Below, in pieces: positions 8,480 to 16,066 of a DNA stretch of 64,000 nucleotides. Source of the stretch: Frateuria aurantia DSM 6220 (GTDB taxonomy: Bacteria > Pseudomonadota > Gammaproteobacteria > Xanthomonadales > Rhodanobacteraceae); NCBI RefSeq assembly GCF_000242255.2, contig NC_017033.1, forward strand, positions 2,863,110 through 2,927,109. Direction: 5' to 3'. The notes beneath the pieces were generated by a model. It was not told where the DNA came from, made no database searches, and saw nothing but the letters and a program-made list of their open reading frames with translations. The position numbers and the translations under genes were made by a program. Position 1 is the stretch's first letter. Each line of letters starts with the position of its first letter.

Positions 8480-8903
8480 GTGAGCTCCTACTTGGGCGCG
8501 GTCAGTGCCGCAATTCTTGTCGTCGCTGTCAGCGGGCTATCATATGCGATCAATGCGGGACCTGCCCGTCCAAAGTCATCACATCACATCACCACTTGCA
8601 TCGCCGGCGGTGCAAGTGGTGATCATGCGACATAACCTTGCCCACCCGCTCCGCAAACGATGTGACAAGCATGGAGCAGGCATGGCTGCACGAACTCGCC
8701 GACGTGTCCCTCCGGCAAAGACGGGGCCACAGCGCCTCCCGCAAGCAAGCTGCAACCGCCGCGCCTCATCGGCCGAGAAACCGCCTGACCGACGACAGGC
8801 CCTGGATGCGCTCAAGCTTCGAAGTGGAGATCGACGCGATACCGACCTCCGGCTCCTCTATCAAGGACGCACTGCGCCAGCTTTCGCCATTTGCCAGTCG
8901 GAC
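8480..8903. other. 424-bp intergenic region upstream of aceF, no gene
   Basis: It separates the start of aceF from the end of the mscS gene; both are on the minus strand, so it must hold the aceF promoter. Short open frames here are Arg/Ser-rich and without ribosome binding sites. The inverted repeat at 8588-8623 is the only clear structure. Confidence 0.55.
8588..8623. promoter_or_regulatory. 13-bp perfect inverted repeat in the aceF leader (candidate operator or hairpin)
   Basis: ATCACCACTTGCA at 8588-8600 and its exact complement at 8611-8623, with a 10-base GC-rich spacer. It begins 109 bp upstream of the aceF start codon. It is preceded by CATCA-type short repeats and not followed by a T-run on either strand. 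It does not match the E. coli PdhR site I know. An operator, a mobile-repeat remnant or a leader hairpin are all possible. Confidence 0.5.
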
Positions 8904-9752
8904 TCAGGGCTTGGCTTCAGGCGCAGGGTTGTTGACTACAGTGATCTGCTGCTGCGGACCCGGCATCGAAATACCGACCTCGTCGAAACGCTCCTTGATC
9001 GCCTTCAGCAAATCGTATTGGGCCACGTAGAAATCGTTGCCGTTGGTAAAGGCGCGGATCTGCAGATTGACAGCGTAATCGCCCAGCTGGTTCACCCAGA
9101 CCACATGGGCCGGGGTCTTCATCAGGCGCTCATCGGCATCCATCAGCGCCTTCACCTCGGCAATGGCCTGATCGATGCTGCACTCGTAACCGATGCCGAC
9201 ATTCAGCTCGAAGCGCAGCCGTCCCAGCTGGCTGAAATTGAGAATGGCGTCGCCGCCGACCTTGGCATTGGGAATCACCACCATGGTTCCGTCGGATTTC
9301 TGGACCTGGGTATGCATCAGATTGATGCCCTGGACCGTGCCGTTGATACCGCCCACCGTGACCGAGTCGCCGATCTTGAACGGCCGGAACACGATCAGCA
9401 GCACGCCCGAAGCCAGGTTGCTCAGAGAGCCCTGCAGCGACAGACCGACGGCCAGACCTGCCGTGCCCAGGGCCGCCACCAGCGGTGCGGAAGGCACACC
9501 CAGCTGTTGCAGCACCATCACCAGCACGAAGGCGATCAGCACACCATAGGTCAGATTGCGCAGAAAGCCGGTCAGGGTGGGATCGACATGCGCACGGCCC
9601 AGAGCACGTTGCAGCACATTGGCCAGCCGGGCCGCCAGCCAGGCTCCGAGCACCAGCAATACCACGGCCCCCAGCACCTTCATGCCAAGACCGATGTAGT
9701 CGACCGAATCCAGCTTGTGCAGTTCGGCCGGGGTAATAAGATTGAGCAGCAT
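8904..9752 (-). CDS. mscS: small-conductance mechanosensitive channel (MscS family)
   Basis: 282 residues, the size of E. coli MscS. Three hydrophobic segments (about 20-40, 60-85 and 90-115) precede the pore helix, which is rich in Gly/Ala as in the family (ALGTAGLAVGLSLQGSLSN). The beta domain follows, with the hallmark FKIGDSVTVGGINGTVQGI and VIPNAKVGGDAILNFS. It opens under membrane tension to release solutes during hypoosmotic shock and sits in the inner membrane. The start at 9752 (MLLNLITPAEL) has AGGAG ten bases upstream; a longer frame to 9800 lacks support. It appears monocistronic. Confidence 0.92.
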   Translation of the reverse strand: MLLNLITPAELHKLDSVDYIGLGMKVLGAVVLLVLGAWLAARLANVLQRALGRAHVDPTLTGFLRNLTYGVLIAFVLVMVLQQLGVPSAPLVAALGTAGLAVGLSLQGSLSNLASGVLLIVFRPFKIGDSVTVGGINGTVQGINLMHTQVQKSDGTMVVIPNAKVGGDAILNFSQLGRLRFELNVGIGYECSIDQAIAEVKALMDADERLMKTPAHVVWVNQLGDYAVNLQIRAFTNGNDFYVAQYDLLKAIKERFDEVGISMPGPQQQITVVNNPAPEAKP

Positions 9753-9834
9753 GCGCTTGCGTCTCCTGACAAATGAACCAGCCGGAAGACTAACAGCCAC
9801 TCCCCCTCCCCGTCCTCACCCCCGCAGCTGACAT

Positions 9835-10380
9835 TCAGTGGCGGGCCCGCTCACCTTGGCTGAGGCTGCACATGTCGGCCTGCAGCTCCCGCAGTCGCGG
9901 TTGCTGACGCTGCAAGACCGGTCGGACCTCCTGCGGCATGTGATCGAGCCCCGATTCGAACATATGTCGATAGCCGGCCTCGCTCTGGGCCAGCAGATCG
10001 ATCCAGACATGATCGCCACCACCACGCCGGGCCAGCCATGCTCCCAGTTGTCGCTGGATCCAGCCCCGCAGCGTGCCGTGGCGGGCAGGGCGGGCACCGC
10101 TGGCCCGTACCAGGTTTTGCAGATCCGTGACGACCGCCGCCAGCGCCAGACAGTTTTCGTGCAGTACCTGACGCAGGCCAGGCTCACGGACCTTGTCGGC
10201 AGCCACGCCGTAAAGATCCCGATCATCAATGCCGTAACGAATCAGATCATTGATCAACTGATTGGGCGCGCGAGCCACGACCGATTCCTCCATCCATGGG
10301 GCGCAAGCATGGCGGGGGCTGGCTGAGTTCGCGTTAAACGTATCGCGTTCAGCCAGATCGGCAGTGGTCGTGCCGTTCAT
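9835..10380 (-). CDS. PA2169-type four-helix-bundle protein (DUF2383-like)
   Basis: 181 residues, helical and without a signal peptide. From about residue 38 it follows the pattern of PA2169/DUF2383 proteins: NQLINDLIRYGIDDRDLYG, LRQVLHENCLALAAVVTDL, a Gly-rich turn before GWIQRQLGAWLARRGG, then an acidic helix pair (LAQSEAGYRHMFESGL). These proteins resemble ferritin-like bundles and are often stress-induced; their function is unknown. The first 37 residues are not conserved in the family as I know it, and there is no clear ribosome binding site, so the start could be internal (a Met lies at codon 29). The downstream neighbour is the MscS gene. Confidence 0.65.
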   Translation of the reverse strand: MNGTTTADLAERDTFNANSASPRHACAPWMEESVVARAPNQLINDLIRYGIDDRDLYGVAADKVREPGLRQVLHENCLALAAVVTDLQNLVRASGARPARHGTLRGWIQRQLGAWLARRGGGDHVWIDLLAQSEAGYRHMFESGLDHMPQEVRPVLQRQQPRLRELQADMCSLSQGERARH

Positions 10381-10404
10381 CTTGTGGCTCTGCGAGCGGC
10401 GGCA

Positions 10405-10905
10405 TCAGCCGCGCGACTTGCGCCGACGATGAAAGAACGGTGCAACATCGGAACGGCCCAAACGCCAGCACAGCCACAGCCAGAACGCCATCAGCGCCAG
10501 TTTAAGGGCCATGTCCATGCCCAGCACCCAATGCAGCTGCTGCTGCATCGAGGCCTGCATCGCCAGCAAGGCACTGGGCTCACCTGCGACAGGCGGCCGC
10601 GCCATCTCCCGCCAGAGACTCAGCTCATGACGCGCCGAAAAGGGAATCCACAACACCGTCGCCGCGGCAGCCAGGCGCAAGGCCGGTCTGGCCCAATGAA
10701 TGCGCAGCAGGGCGGCAAGGCAGATCACGATCAGGATGAAGTTCGCCACCGGAGCCAGCCAGCCAACCGTCCCCATCTGTCGCATCGCGCCCATATGCCG
10801 CAGAAACATGTTCTCGACATAGCACGACCACAGCAGGGCGACCCAGATCGCGATGCTCCACAACTGCAGCTTTGGTGCCTGCGGCGGTTTCGTCGAGCGG
10901 CTCAT
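10405..10905 (-). CDS. small polytopic membrane protein, function unknown
   Basis: 166 residues with about four hydrophobic segments (near 14-30, 48-68, 75-92 and 128-150) and a basic C-terminus (HRRRKSRG), consistent with an inner-membrane protein with the C-terminus inside. I do not recognise a family. Its ATG overlaps the TGA of the preceding micro-ORF by four bases (ATGA), implying translational coupling, and it ends 24 bp before the DUF2383-like gene, so the three may be co-transcribed. Confidence 0.7.
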   Translation of the reverse strand: MSRSTKPPQAPKLQLWSIAIWVALLWSCYVENMFLRHMGAMRQMGTVGWLAPVANFILIVICLAALLRIHWARPALRLAAAATVLWIPFSARHELSLWREMARPPVAGEPSALLAMQASMQQQLHWVLGMDMALKLALMAFWLWLCWRLGRSDVAPFFHRRRKSRG

Positions 10906-11042
10906 GCGCGCTTTCCCCGCGCCGCCAGACCAGAGGTCTCCGCGGCGGAAAGAGCCATCCCGGTGGCGCCGGCCATGCCGGTCGACGCCAGCATGACAAC
11001 GCCCGGGGCCAAGGCAAAATACAGGGATTTACGGCGGATCAT
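10902..11042 (-). CDS. 46-residue putative membrane or exported peptide, coupled to the next gene
   Basis: ATG at 11042 to TGA at 10902-10904. The product begins MIRRKSLYFALAPGVVMLA and continues Ala/Gly-rich, like a short signal or transmembrane segment (about residues 7-30), ending in a basic tail (ARGKRA). Its stop overlaps the start of the 166-residue membrane protein (ATGA), the best evidence that it is translated. No good ribosome binding site precedes it and no family is recognised, so it could also be an unused leader frame. Confidence 0.45.
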   Translation of the reverse strand: MIRRKSLYFALAPGVVMLASTGMAGATGMALSAAETSGLAARGKRA

Positions 11043-11141
11043 GAGGTGGAACTCGACAACGGACAGGACCGGCAGTGTACGCGCCGAAAGCGAAAGGGCG
11101 CCAGCGGCGCCCCTTCATCCAGCCCATCCCTGGCCGGTCGT

Positions 11142-11600
11142 TCAGCGGCGACTGATCGTGAACTTGCCGACAGAGACCCCGAGGTTGATGCCCTGACCGG
11201 TACCGGTCAAAGCCAGCGACGTGGTGCCCTTGGTCAGCACCTGTGCGCCGGCGCTCTTGACCACGCCGGCATCGGCGCCGGCCTGGGCATAACCACCGAA
11301 GACTTCCTTGATCGAGTGCACGTTGCTGATTTCACCTCGACCGTCATCGATATGATATTTGCCCGCCGCAAGCCCGCCGCCGACCACGCTGATCTTGACC
11401 TTGGCGTGCTGGCCATTGTCGCAGCTCACCGTACCGGCACCTGTTGCATGCTTGTAGATCGCGGCCCAGCCGGAAAGAGTGAACTTGAGATGGCATTTGA
11501 CGTTGGCGTCGGCTGCATGGGCCGTCTGTGCCGGCACGTACATCGCGGTGCCGACGAGGGCCAGTCCCATGGCCGCCAAGATGGAATGACGCTTTGACAT
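11142..11600 (-). CDS. exported protein of unknown function
   Basis: 152 residues with a clear Sec signal peptide (basic MSKRH, hydrophobic core to about 22, cleavage likely after AHA near residue 29). The mature part, about 123 residues, is Gly/Ala/Val-rich with alternating hydrophobics suggesting a beta-fold, and holds two cysteines (VKCHL and VSCDN) that could form one periplasmic disulfide. AAGGAG lies six bases before the ATG, so expression is well supported. The C-terminus (GVSVGKFTISRR) looks like a final beta-strand. I do not recognise a family. It appears monocistronic. Confidence 0.75.
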   Translation of the reverse strand: MSKRHSILAAMGLALVGTAMYVPAQTAHAADANVKCHLKFTLSGWAAIYKHATGAGTVSCDNGQHAKVKISVVGGGLAAGKYHIDDGRGEISNVHSIKEVFGGYAQAGADAGVVKSAGAQVLTKGTTSLALTGTGQGINLGVSVGKFTISRR

Positions 11601-12136
11601 GATCCACTCCTTTCAATCATTAGCAGTGAAAACTACGACGATTCCGCTTCGGTGCGCTTGGCTCCAGCCATGGAGTCGTCACTGTTGCGGCGCATCCAGA
11701 CCGGTCTTCCCGTCCGATGGCCCGCCCAGCCTAACCAAGCGTGATCAGGCTGACGAGCCGCAGCGCAGCATCACGAACTGTATGAAGGCCCCATCCTTTA
11801 CCATCGGTTAACGTACAATGCACGGCAGCCGTCACGGCCATGCAGCGCCAGCCCCTCCGGCCTGCCTGGTCCGAGCCAGCCGTGTCGCCCCGGCTCCATG
11901 CGCCATGCCGGGCGACCTGCGGCCCGGGCCTGCGCCTCGCCCGGCTGTTGCGCGACGATCCGCCCTGGCGCGCCGGCAAGGCAGCCGGGACGAGGGCGAT
12001 GGCACCGGACGGGATGGCTGATGACCGGCGGGCTCAATGGTGCGCGGCAACGCCGACCACCACCTTGAGCACGCTTCATCGTATCCTTGTCACATTCCAG
12101 TCACTTTTCACTCGAGACGATGCTAGGAACCCGTAC
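11601..12136. other. 536-bp intergenic region, no gene seen
   Basis: The divergent gap between the exported protein and the ferritin-like protein. Open frames inside it are Arg/Pro/Ala-rich shadows without ribosome binding sites. The frame of the downstream gene stays open back to 11840, but the added residues are not protein-like. I identify no promoter with confidence. Confidence 0.5.
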
Positions 12137-12958
12137 GTGAGCTATGCAACAACGATGCCCTGGACGCTGGAATCGATCGATCTGAGCAAAATCGATGCGA
12201 GTCGCGTACGAGACAACGAAGATCTGTTCCTGCTGCTTTGCAGCTCATCGTTCGTCGAAAGCGGCTCCGATCTGTACACCCACAACCTGGTCGAGCACTT
12301 CGCGGAAGACGAGATCCTGCGAACCTGGCTGGCTGACCACTGGGAGCAGGAAGAGCTGCAGCACGGCCGTACCCTCGCGGCCTACGTGCGCCACGTCTGG
12401 CCGGAGTTCGACTGGGAGAAGGGGTTCAAGGCGTTCTGGAACGAGTACGGCGCGGTCTGCACCGCCGAGGAGCTGGAAACCAGCCGCGGCCTGGAACTGG
12501 CGGCTCGTTGCGTGGTGGAAACCGGCACGGCCAGCCTGTACCGCGCTCTGCATACCATGACCGACGAACCGGTGCTGAAGCAGATCACCAACAATCTGAA
12601 GACCGATGAAGTGCGGCACTACAAGCATTTCTATCAGGCTTTCCGGATCTATCGCGACCGCGAGAGACTCAGCCGCTTCCAGATCTTCAAGGCCTTGCTG
12701 AAGCGCGTTCGCGAGATCAAGAACGAGGACAGCGATATCGCTCTGCGCCACGTCTTCAATCTGCGCTACCCCGAACTCGCGAGCAGCGATGCCGAGTTCC
12801 GTCGCATCGCCGACCGGGCCGAGGGCCAGCTGCGCCGCAATCTGCCGGCCGAAATGACGGTCAAGATGCTGCTGAAGCCGCTGGACCTGCCGGCGCGCCT
12901 GCAGCGTCTGATCGAGGTTCCGCTCTCGGCCATCACCGAGAAGCTGTTCCTGCACTGA
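12137..12958 (+). CDS. ferritin-like di-iron protein (acyl-ACP desaturase-like fold)
   Basis: 273 residues, all helical. Two iron-ligand motifs of the di-iron carboxylate class are visible: EELQH in EQEELQHGRTL and DEVRH in LKTDEVRHYKHF, each an acidic residue followed by E-x-x-H, as in acyl-ACP desaturases and ferritin-like oxidases. Further acidic residues sit on the preceding helices (ESGSDLYTHNLVEHFAED and ETGTASLYRAL). A GTG start at 12137 is preferred because AGGA lies eight bases upstream; the next Met (12155) has no ribosome binding site. No signal peptide, so cytosolic. Substrate unknown; oxygen-dependent oxidation or iron/peroxide handling are possible. Confidence 0.75.
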   Translation: MSYATTMPWTLESIDLSKIDASRVRDNEDLFLLLCSSSFVESGSDLYTHNLVEHFAEDEILRTWLADHWEQEELQHGRTLAAYVRHVWPEFDWEKGFKAFWNEYGAVCTAEELETSRGLELAARCVVETGTASLYRALHTMTDEPVLKQITNNLKTDEVRHYKHFYQAFRIYRDRERLSRFQIFKALLKRVREIKNEDSDIALRHVFNLRYPELASSDAEFRRIADRAEGQLRRNLPAEMTVKMLLKPLDLPARLQRLIEVPLSAITEKLFLH

Positions 12959-13022
12959 AGTCGACCTCGCGCCCCCGACTCAAGGGACGCGAGGCTGATC
13001 GCTTCCAGCCCCTGCTCGAGGT

Positions 13023-13787
13023 TTACGGGTTCTTCTTGGCCTTGGGCCTGGTCACCGGAACCCACTTGGCCGGATCGAAACCACCGACTTCGAACACCAC
13101 TTCGCGCTTGCCGCGATCCTGGAAATCGACCTGCAGGTCGATCTTGCGGCTCTTCGCCAGCCGTTTCAGAAAACCGCGATCATCCTTGATAAACATCGCC
13201 GGTTCGCCGCTGGGCGGCAGAAAACCCTGCAGCTTGTAGGGATGACCGTCGAAGCTCGCGCTGATGGTGCAGACCTGCCGGCAGACGAAACCATGGCCTG
13301 AATCGAACAGAAAGACGCTCTGCCCCCAGTCGGTATGTCGTCGCAAAATCAGTCGCACCGTGCCCGGCGCCGAAGGCAGCAGGCTGTCCAGACTGGCGGT
13401 GGACTGGGTTCCTCCCTCCATCGGCCCTGTCTGGTACAGCCACAGGGCCTGCAACCGCCGCTGCTCGGCCGTGGCCTTGGCGCGCGCCTGCACGTCCTTC
13501 AAGGTCTGTCCGACCTCGGCGGCGGCCGGCGAAGTCGGAAAACGGGTGAGGATATCCTGGCCGATGGTGCTGGCCATCGCGTCGTTGTGGATCTTCAGCA
13601 ACTCGCGATAGATCGCCAGCTGCTTGTCCGCCTCGGCCGGACTGGCTGCCGCGGCAGAAGACTTGCCGGCAGCGGCTTCATCTGCTCCGGACGCGCCCTG
13701 TGAGCAACCTGCAGCCATTACGCTCAGGCCCAGCAGCGAAGCCGCCAGCCCCCATCGCCCTGCCTTGTTCCACCTTGTCACTGTCAC
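13023..13787 (-). CDS. putative lipoprotein, function unknown
   Basis: 254 residues. A lipoprotein signal peptide ends in the lipobox VMAAGC (Cys28), followed by a Ser/Ala/Gly-rich linker, then a helical segment (AIYRELLKIHNDAMAST) and a C-terminal beta-rich half with one cysteine pair (FVCRQVCTIS) suited to a disulfide. It starts at GTG 13787 behind AAGGTGG. The tail is basic (RPKAKKNP). Convergent with the ferritin-like gene. I know no family name; an envelope role is inferred from the lipobox only. Confidence 0.75.
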   Translation of the reverse strand: MTVTRWNKAGRWGLAASLLGLSVMAAGCSQGASGADEAAAGKSSAAAASPAEADKQLAIYRELLKIHNDAMASTIGQDILTRFPTSPAAAEVGQTLKDVQARAKATAEQRRLQALWLYQTGPMEGGTQSTASLDSLLPSAPGTVRLILRRHTDWGQSVFLFDSGHGFVCRQVCTISASFDGHPYKLQGFLPPSGEPAMFIKDDRGFLKRLAKSRKIDLQVDFQDRGKREVVFEVGGFDPAKWVPVTRPKAKKNP

Positions 13788-13980
13788 CGTCGATCCACCT
13801 TGAAGCCTTGCAAGAGGTCTCCATCATCGCGGCCGGTCGCGGCCAGATGCAAGCGGCCCTGGCTCAAGTCGCGCCGGCCGCTCGCCGCCTGCTCTCCCGC
13901 TCACCCGCATCGATAGCCGAAAGTCCGGTCCGGCGACGCAAGTCCTCCCGATAGCGTCGGCTGCAAGGCAGCGGCCGCTG

Positions 13981-14619
13981 TTGTGGCCTTCCCTGCCGCT
14001 GATCGCCTGTGGCTGTTGGCTGGAACCGCGATTCCCGGAGAACCATGGCCTGGTCGATGACTGGTACGCCCATGCGGTCTATCTGACCCTGTTTCTTTAT
14101 GGCTATCTGCTGGGCCGCCCCGGCTCTGGTGCCTGGGCGGTACTGAGCACACGGCGCTGGCAGGCCTCCGCCCTGGCGCTGGGCTGCTTCATGCCCTGGC
14201 TGTTTCTGGACAAGTTCGCCGGCCATATTCATTGGCTTGGCGTATTGCCGTCGGTGCCATGGATTGCCTACTGGATCTGGCTGTGTCTGCATTACCTTTA
14301 CACTTGGGCGGCGATCTGCGCTCTGCTGGGTTGGGCCGGCCACGCCCTGAACCGCCTCTTTCGCTGGCTGCCTTATGCCCGCGAGGCGGTCTATCCTTGG
14401 TATGTACTGCACCAGATCCTGCTGCTGTTGCTGGCGCACTGGCTGCTGCCACTGCGGCTGGGAAGCGTGCTGGAGCCGATCCTGATTCTAGGCGGCACCA
14501 TCGCCGGCTGCACGCTGATCCACGAATACGGAATCCGTCGCTGGTCCATGATCCGGCCACTCTTCGGTCTGCCTGCACTGCGCCAGCACAGGCGCGATCC
14601 CGAGCCAGAACAGGCGTGA
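13981..14619 (+). pseudogene. 5'-truncated acyltransferase-3 / OpgC-like membrane protein
   Basis: The frame encodes the C-terminal half of a polytopic acyltransferase: five or six hydrophobic helices and the motif YPWYVLHQILLLLLAHW, typical of the last helices of acyltransferase-3 family proteins. Full-length members are about 350-400 residues and carry their essential His/Arg in the first helices, which are absent. Upstream the frame stays open to 13804, but the translation is Arg/Ser/Pro-rich and not membrane-like, and the only starts are weak (TTG at 13981). Loss of the 5' half is the simplest reading; a genuinely short protein is less likely. It abuts the lipoprotein gene on the other strand. 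Confidence 0.6.
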
Positions 14620-14717
14620 ATCGTCAAACGATATCCATTGAAGCGGGCAGCGGGATGCGTCGATTTTACGCCGCGCGCCGATCGCCGCATAATTGGGCGA
14701 GCCCCACGGACTTCGCA

Positions 14718-15959
14718 ATGCCTTCCCCGACCCCGGATACATCTTCTTCGCCGCTGTTCCGCCAGCCGGCCTTTGTCGCGTTCTGGTGCTGCAGGATCGC
14801 CTCCAGCTTTGCCTTCCAGATGCTGTCCGTGGCCGCCGGCTGGCAGATCTATGCCCTGACCCATCGTGCCGCCAGCCTGGGCCTGATCGGCCTGATCCAG
14901 TTTCTGCCCTCAGTGCTGCTGGCGCTGCCGGCCGGCCATTTCATCGACCAGTGGGATCGTCGCCGTGTCGTCATCGGTGCCATCGCCATCGAGGCAGTGG
15001 CGGTGATATGCATGGCGATCAGCAGCCATTTGGAGCACATCCACGAGACAGCGATTCTGCTGCTGATCTTCGTGGTCGGCATCGGCAAGTCCTTCGAGTT
15101 CCCGGCGATGCAGGCGCTGCTGCCTGATCTCGTGCCGGGCCCCATGCTGGCCCGTGCCATGGCTGCCAATGGTGCCGCCAGCCAGGCCGCCTCGATCGCG
15201 GGACCGGCACTGGGCGGTTTCCTGTATGTCGCCGGAGCCGACGTGGTCTATGCCCTGGACGCGGGCCTGTATCTGCTAGGTCTGCTGGCCCTGAGCTGCC
15301 TGCTGGCCGTCAAGGTCAACGCCCGTCCCCGCGAGCCGGCGAATCTGGACCGCCTGCTGGCCGGCATACGCTTTATCCGCGCCCGCCCTGATGTGCTTGG
15401 CGTCATCTCGCTGGATCTGTTCGCGGTGCTGCTGGGTGGTGCAACCGCATTGCTGCCGATCTTTGCCCAGGACATTCTTCATACCGGGCCTTGGGGCCTG
15501 GGGCTGCTGCGCGCCGCGCCGGCCGCGGGTGCTCTGCTGATGTCGCTGTGGCTGACCCGCTGGCATTTCCAGCGCCAGGTCGGCATCACCATGTTCGCAG
15601 CCGTAGCCGGTTTCGGTCTGGCCACCGTGGTCTTCGCCCTGTCCAGCTGGATCTGGCTGTCACTGGCAGCCCTGTTCGTCCTCGGCGCCTGCGACATGGT
15701 CAGCATGGTGATCCGCGGCTCGATGGTGCAGCTCGATACCCCGGATGATTTGCGTGGCCGTGTCAGCGCGGTCAACTCGATCTTCGTCAATACCTCCAAC
15801 CAGCTGGGCGAATTCGAATCGGGCATGCTGGCCGCCTGGCTGGGCGCCGTGCCTGCAGCCTTGCTGGGTGGCGTCGGCACCCTGCTGGTGGTGGCGATCT
15901 GGATGCGGTTGTTCCCCGGGCTGCGCCATCGTCAGCAATTGCATCACGCCGACTCCTGA
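14718..15959 (+). CDS. MFS transporter, EntS-like exporter family
   Basis: 413 residues with about twelve transmembrane helices. The family signature between helices 2 and 3 is seen as GHFIDQWDRRRVV, and a shorter counterpart, DLRGRVSAVNSIF, lies late in the protein. The architecture fits the EntS/DHA3 group, which exports siderophores, macrolides or other small molecules by proton antiport at the inner membrane. The chosen ATG begins MPSPTPDTSSSP; the frame extends upstream to 14232, overlapping the truncated acyltransferase, but that part is not transporter-like. The ribosome binding site is weak. Substrate unknown; no siderophore genes are nearby. Confidence 0.85.
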   Translation: MPSPTPDTSSSPLFRQPAFVAFWCCRIASSFAFQMLSVAAGWQIYALTHRAASLGLIGLIQFLPSVLLALPAGHFIDQWDRRRVVIGAIAIEAVAVICMAISSHLEHIHETAILLLIFVVGIGKSFEFPAMQALLPDLVPGPMLARAMAANGAASQAASIAGPALGGFLYVAGADVVYALDAGLYLLGLLALSCLLAVKVNARPREPANLDRLLAGIRFIRARPDVLGVISLDLFAVLLGGATALLPIFAQDILHTGPWGLGLLRAAPAAGALLMSLWLTRWHFQRQVGITMFAAVAGFGLATVVFALSSWIWLSLAALFVLGACDMVSMVIRGSMVQLDTPDDLRGRVSAVNSIFVNTSNQLGEFESGMLAAWLGAVPAALLGGVGTLLVVAIWMRLFPGLRHRQQLHHADS

Positions 15960-16066
15960 GCCGGTGCTCCGAGACTTATAACCCGGCTTATGGCCAACGG
16001 CACTTGGCTCCGCAAGGCATAAATGCCTAATCTGGCGTGTTATCCCGTCTTGCGAGCGCCGAGTTG

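Noticed and set aside
9816-10229. 137-residue frame overlapping the DUF2383-like gene
   Set aside because: Trp/Cys/Arg-rich shadow in another frame of a better-supported gene.
11840-12136. N-terminal extension of the ferritin-like protein
   Set aside because: Arg/Pro/Ala-rich, no ribosome binding site; GTG at 12137 with AGGA is the better start.
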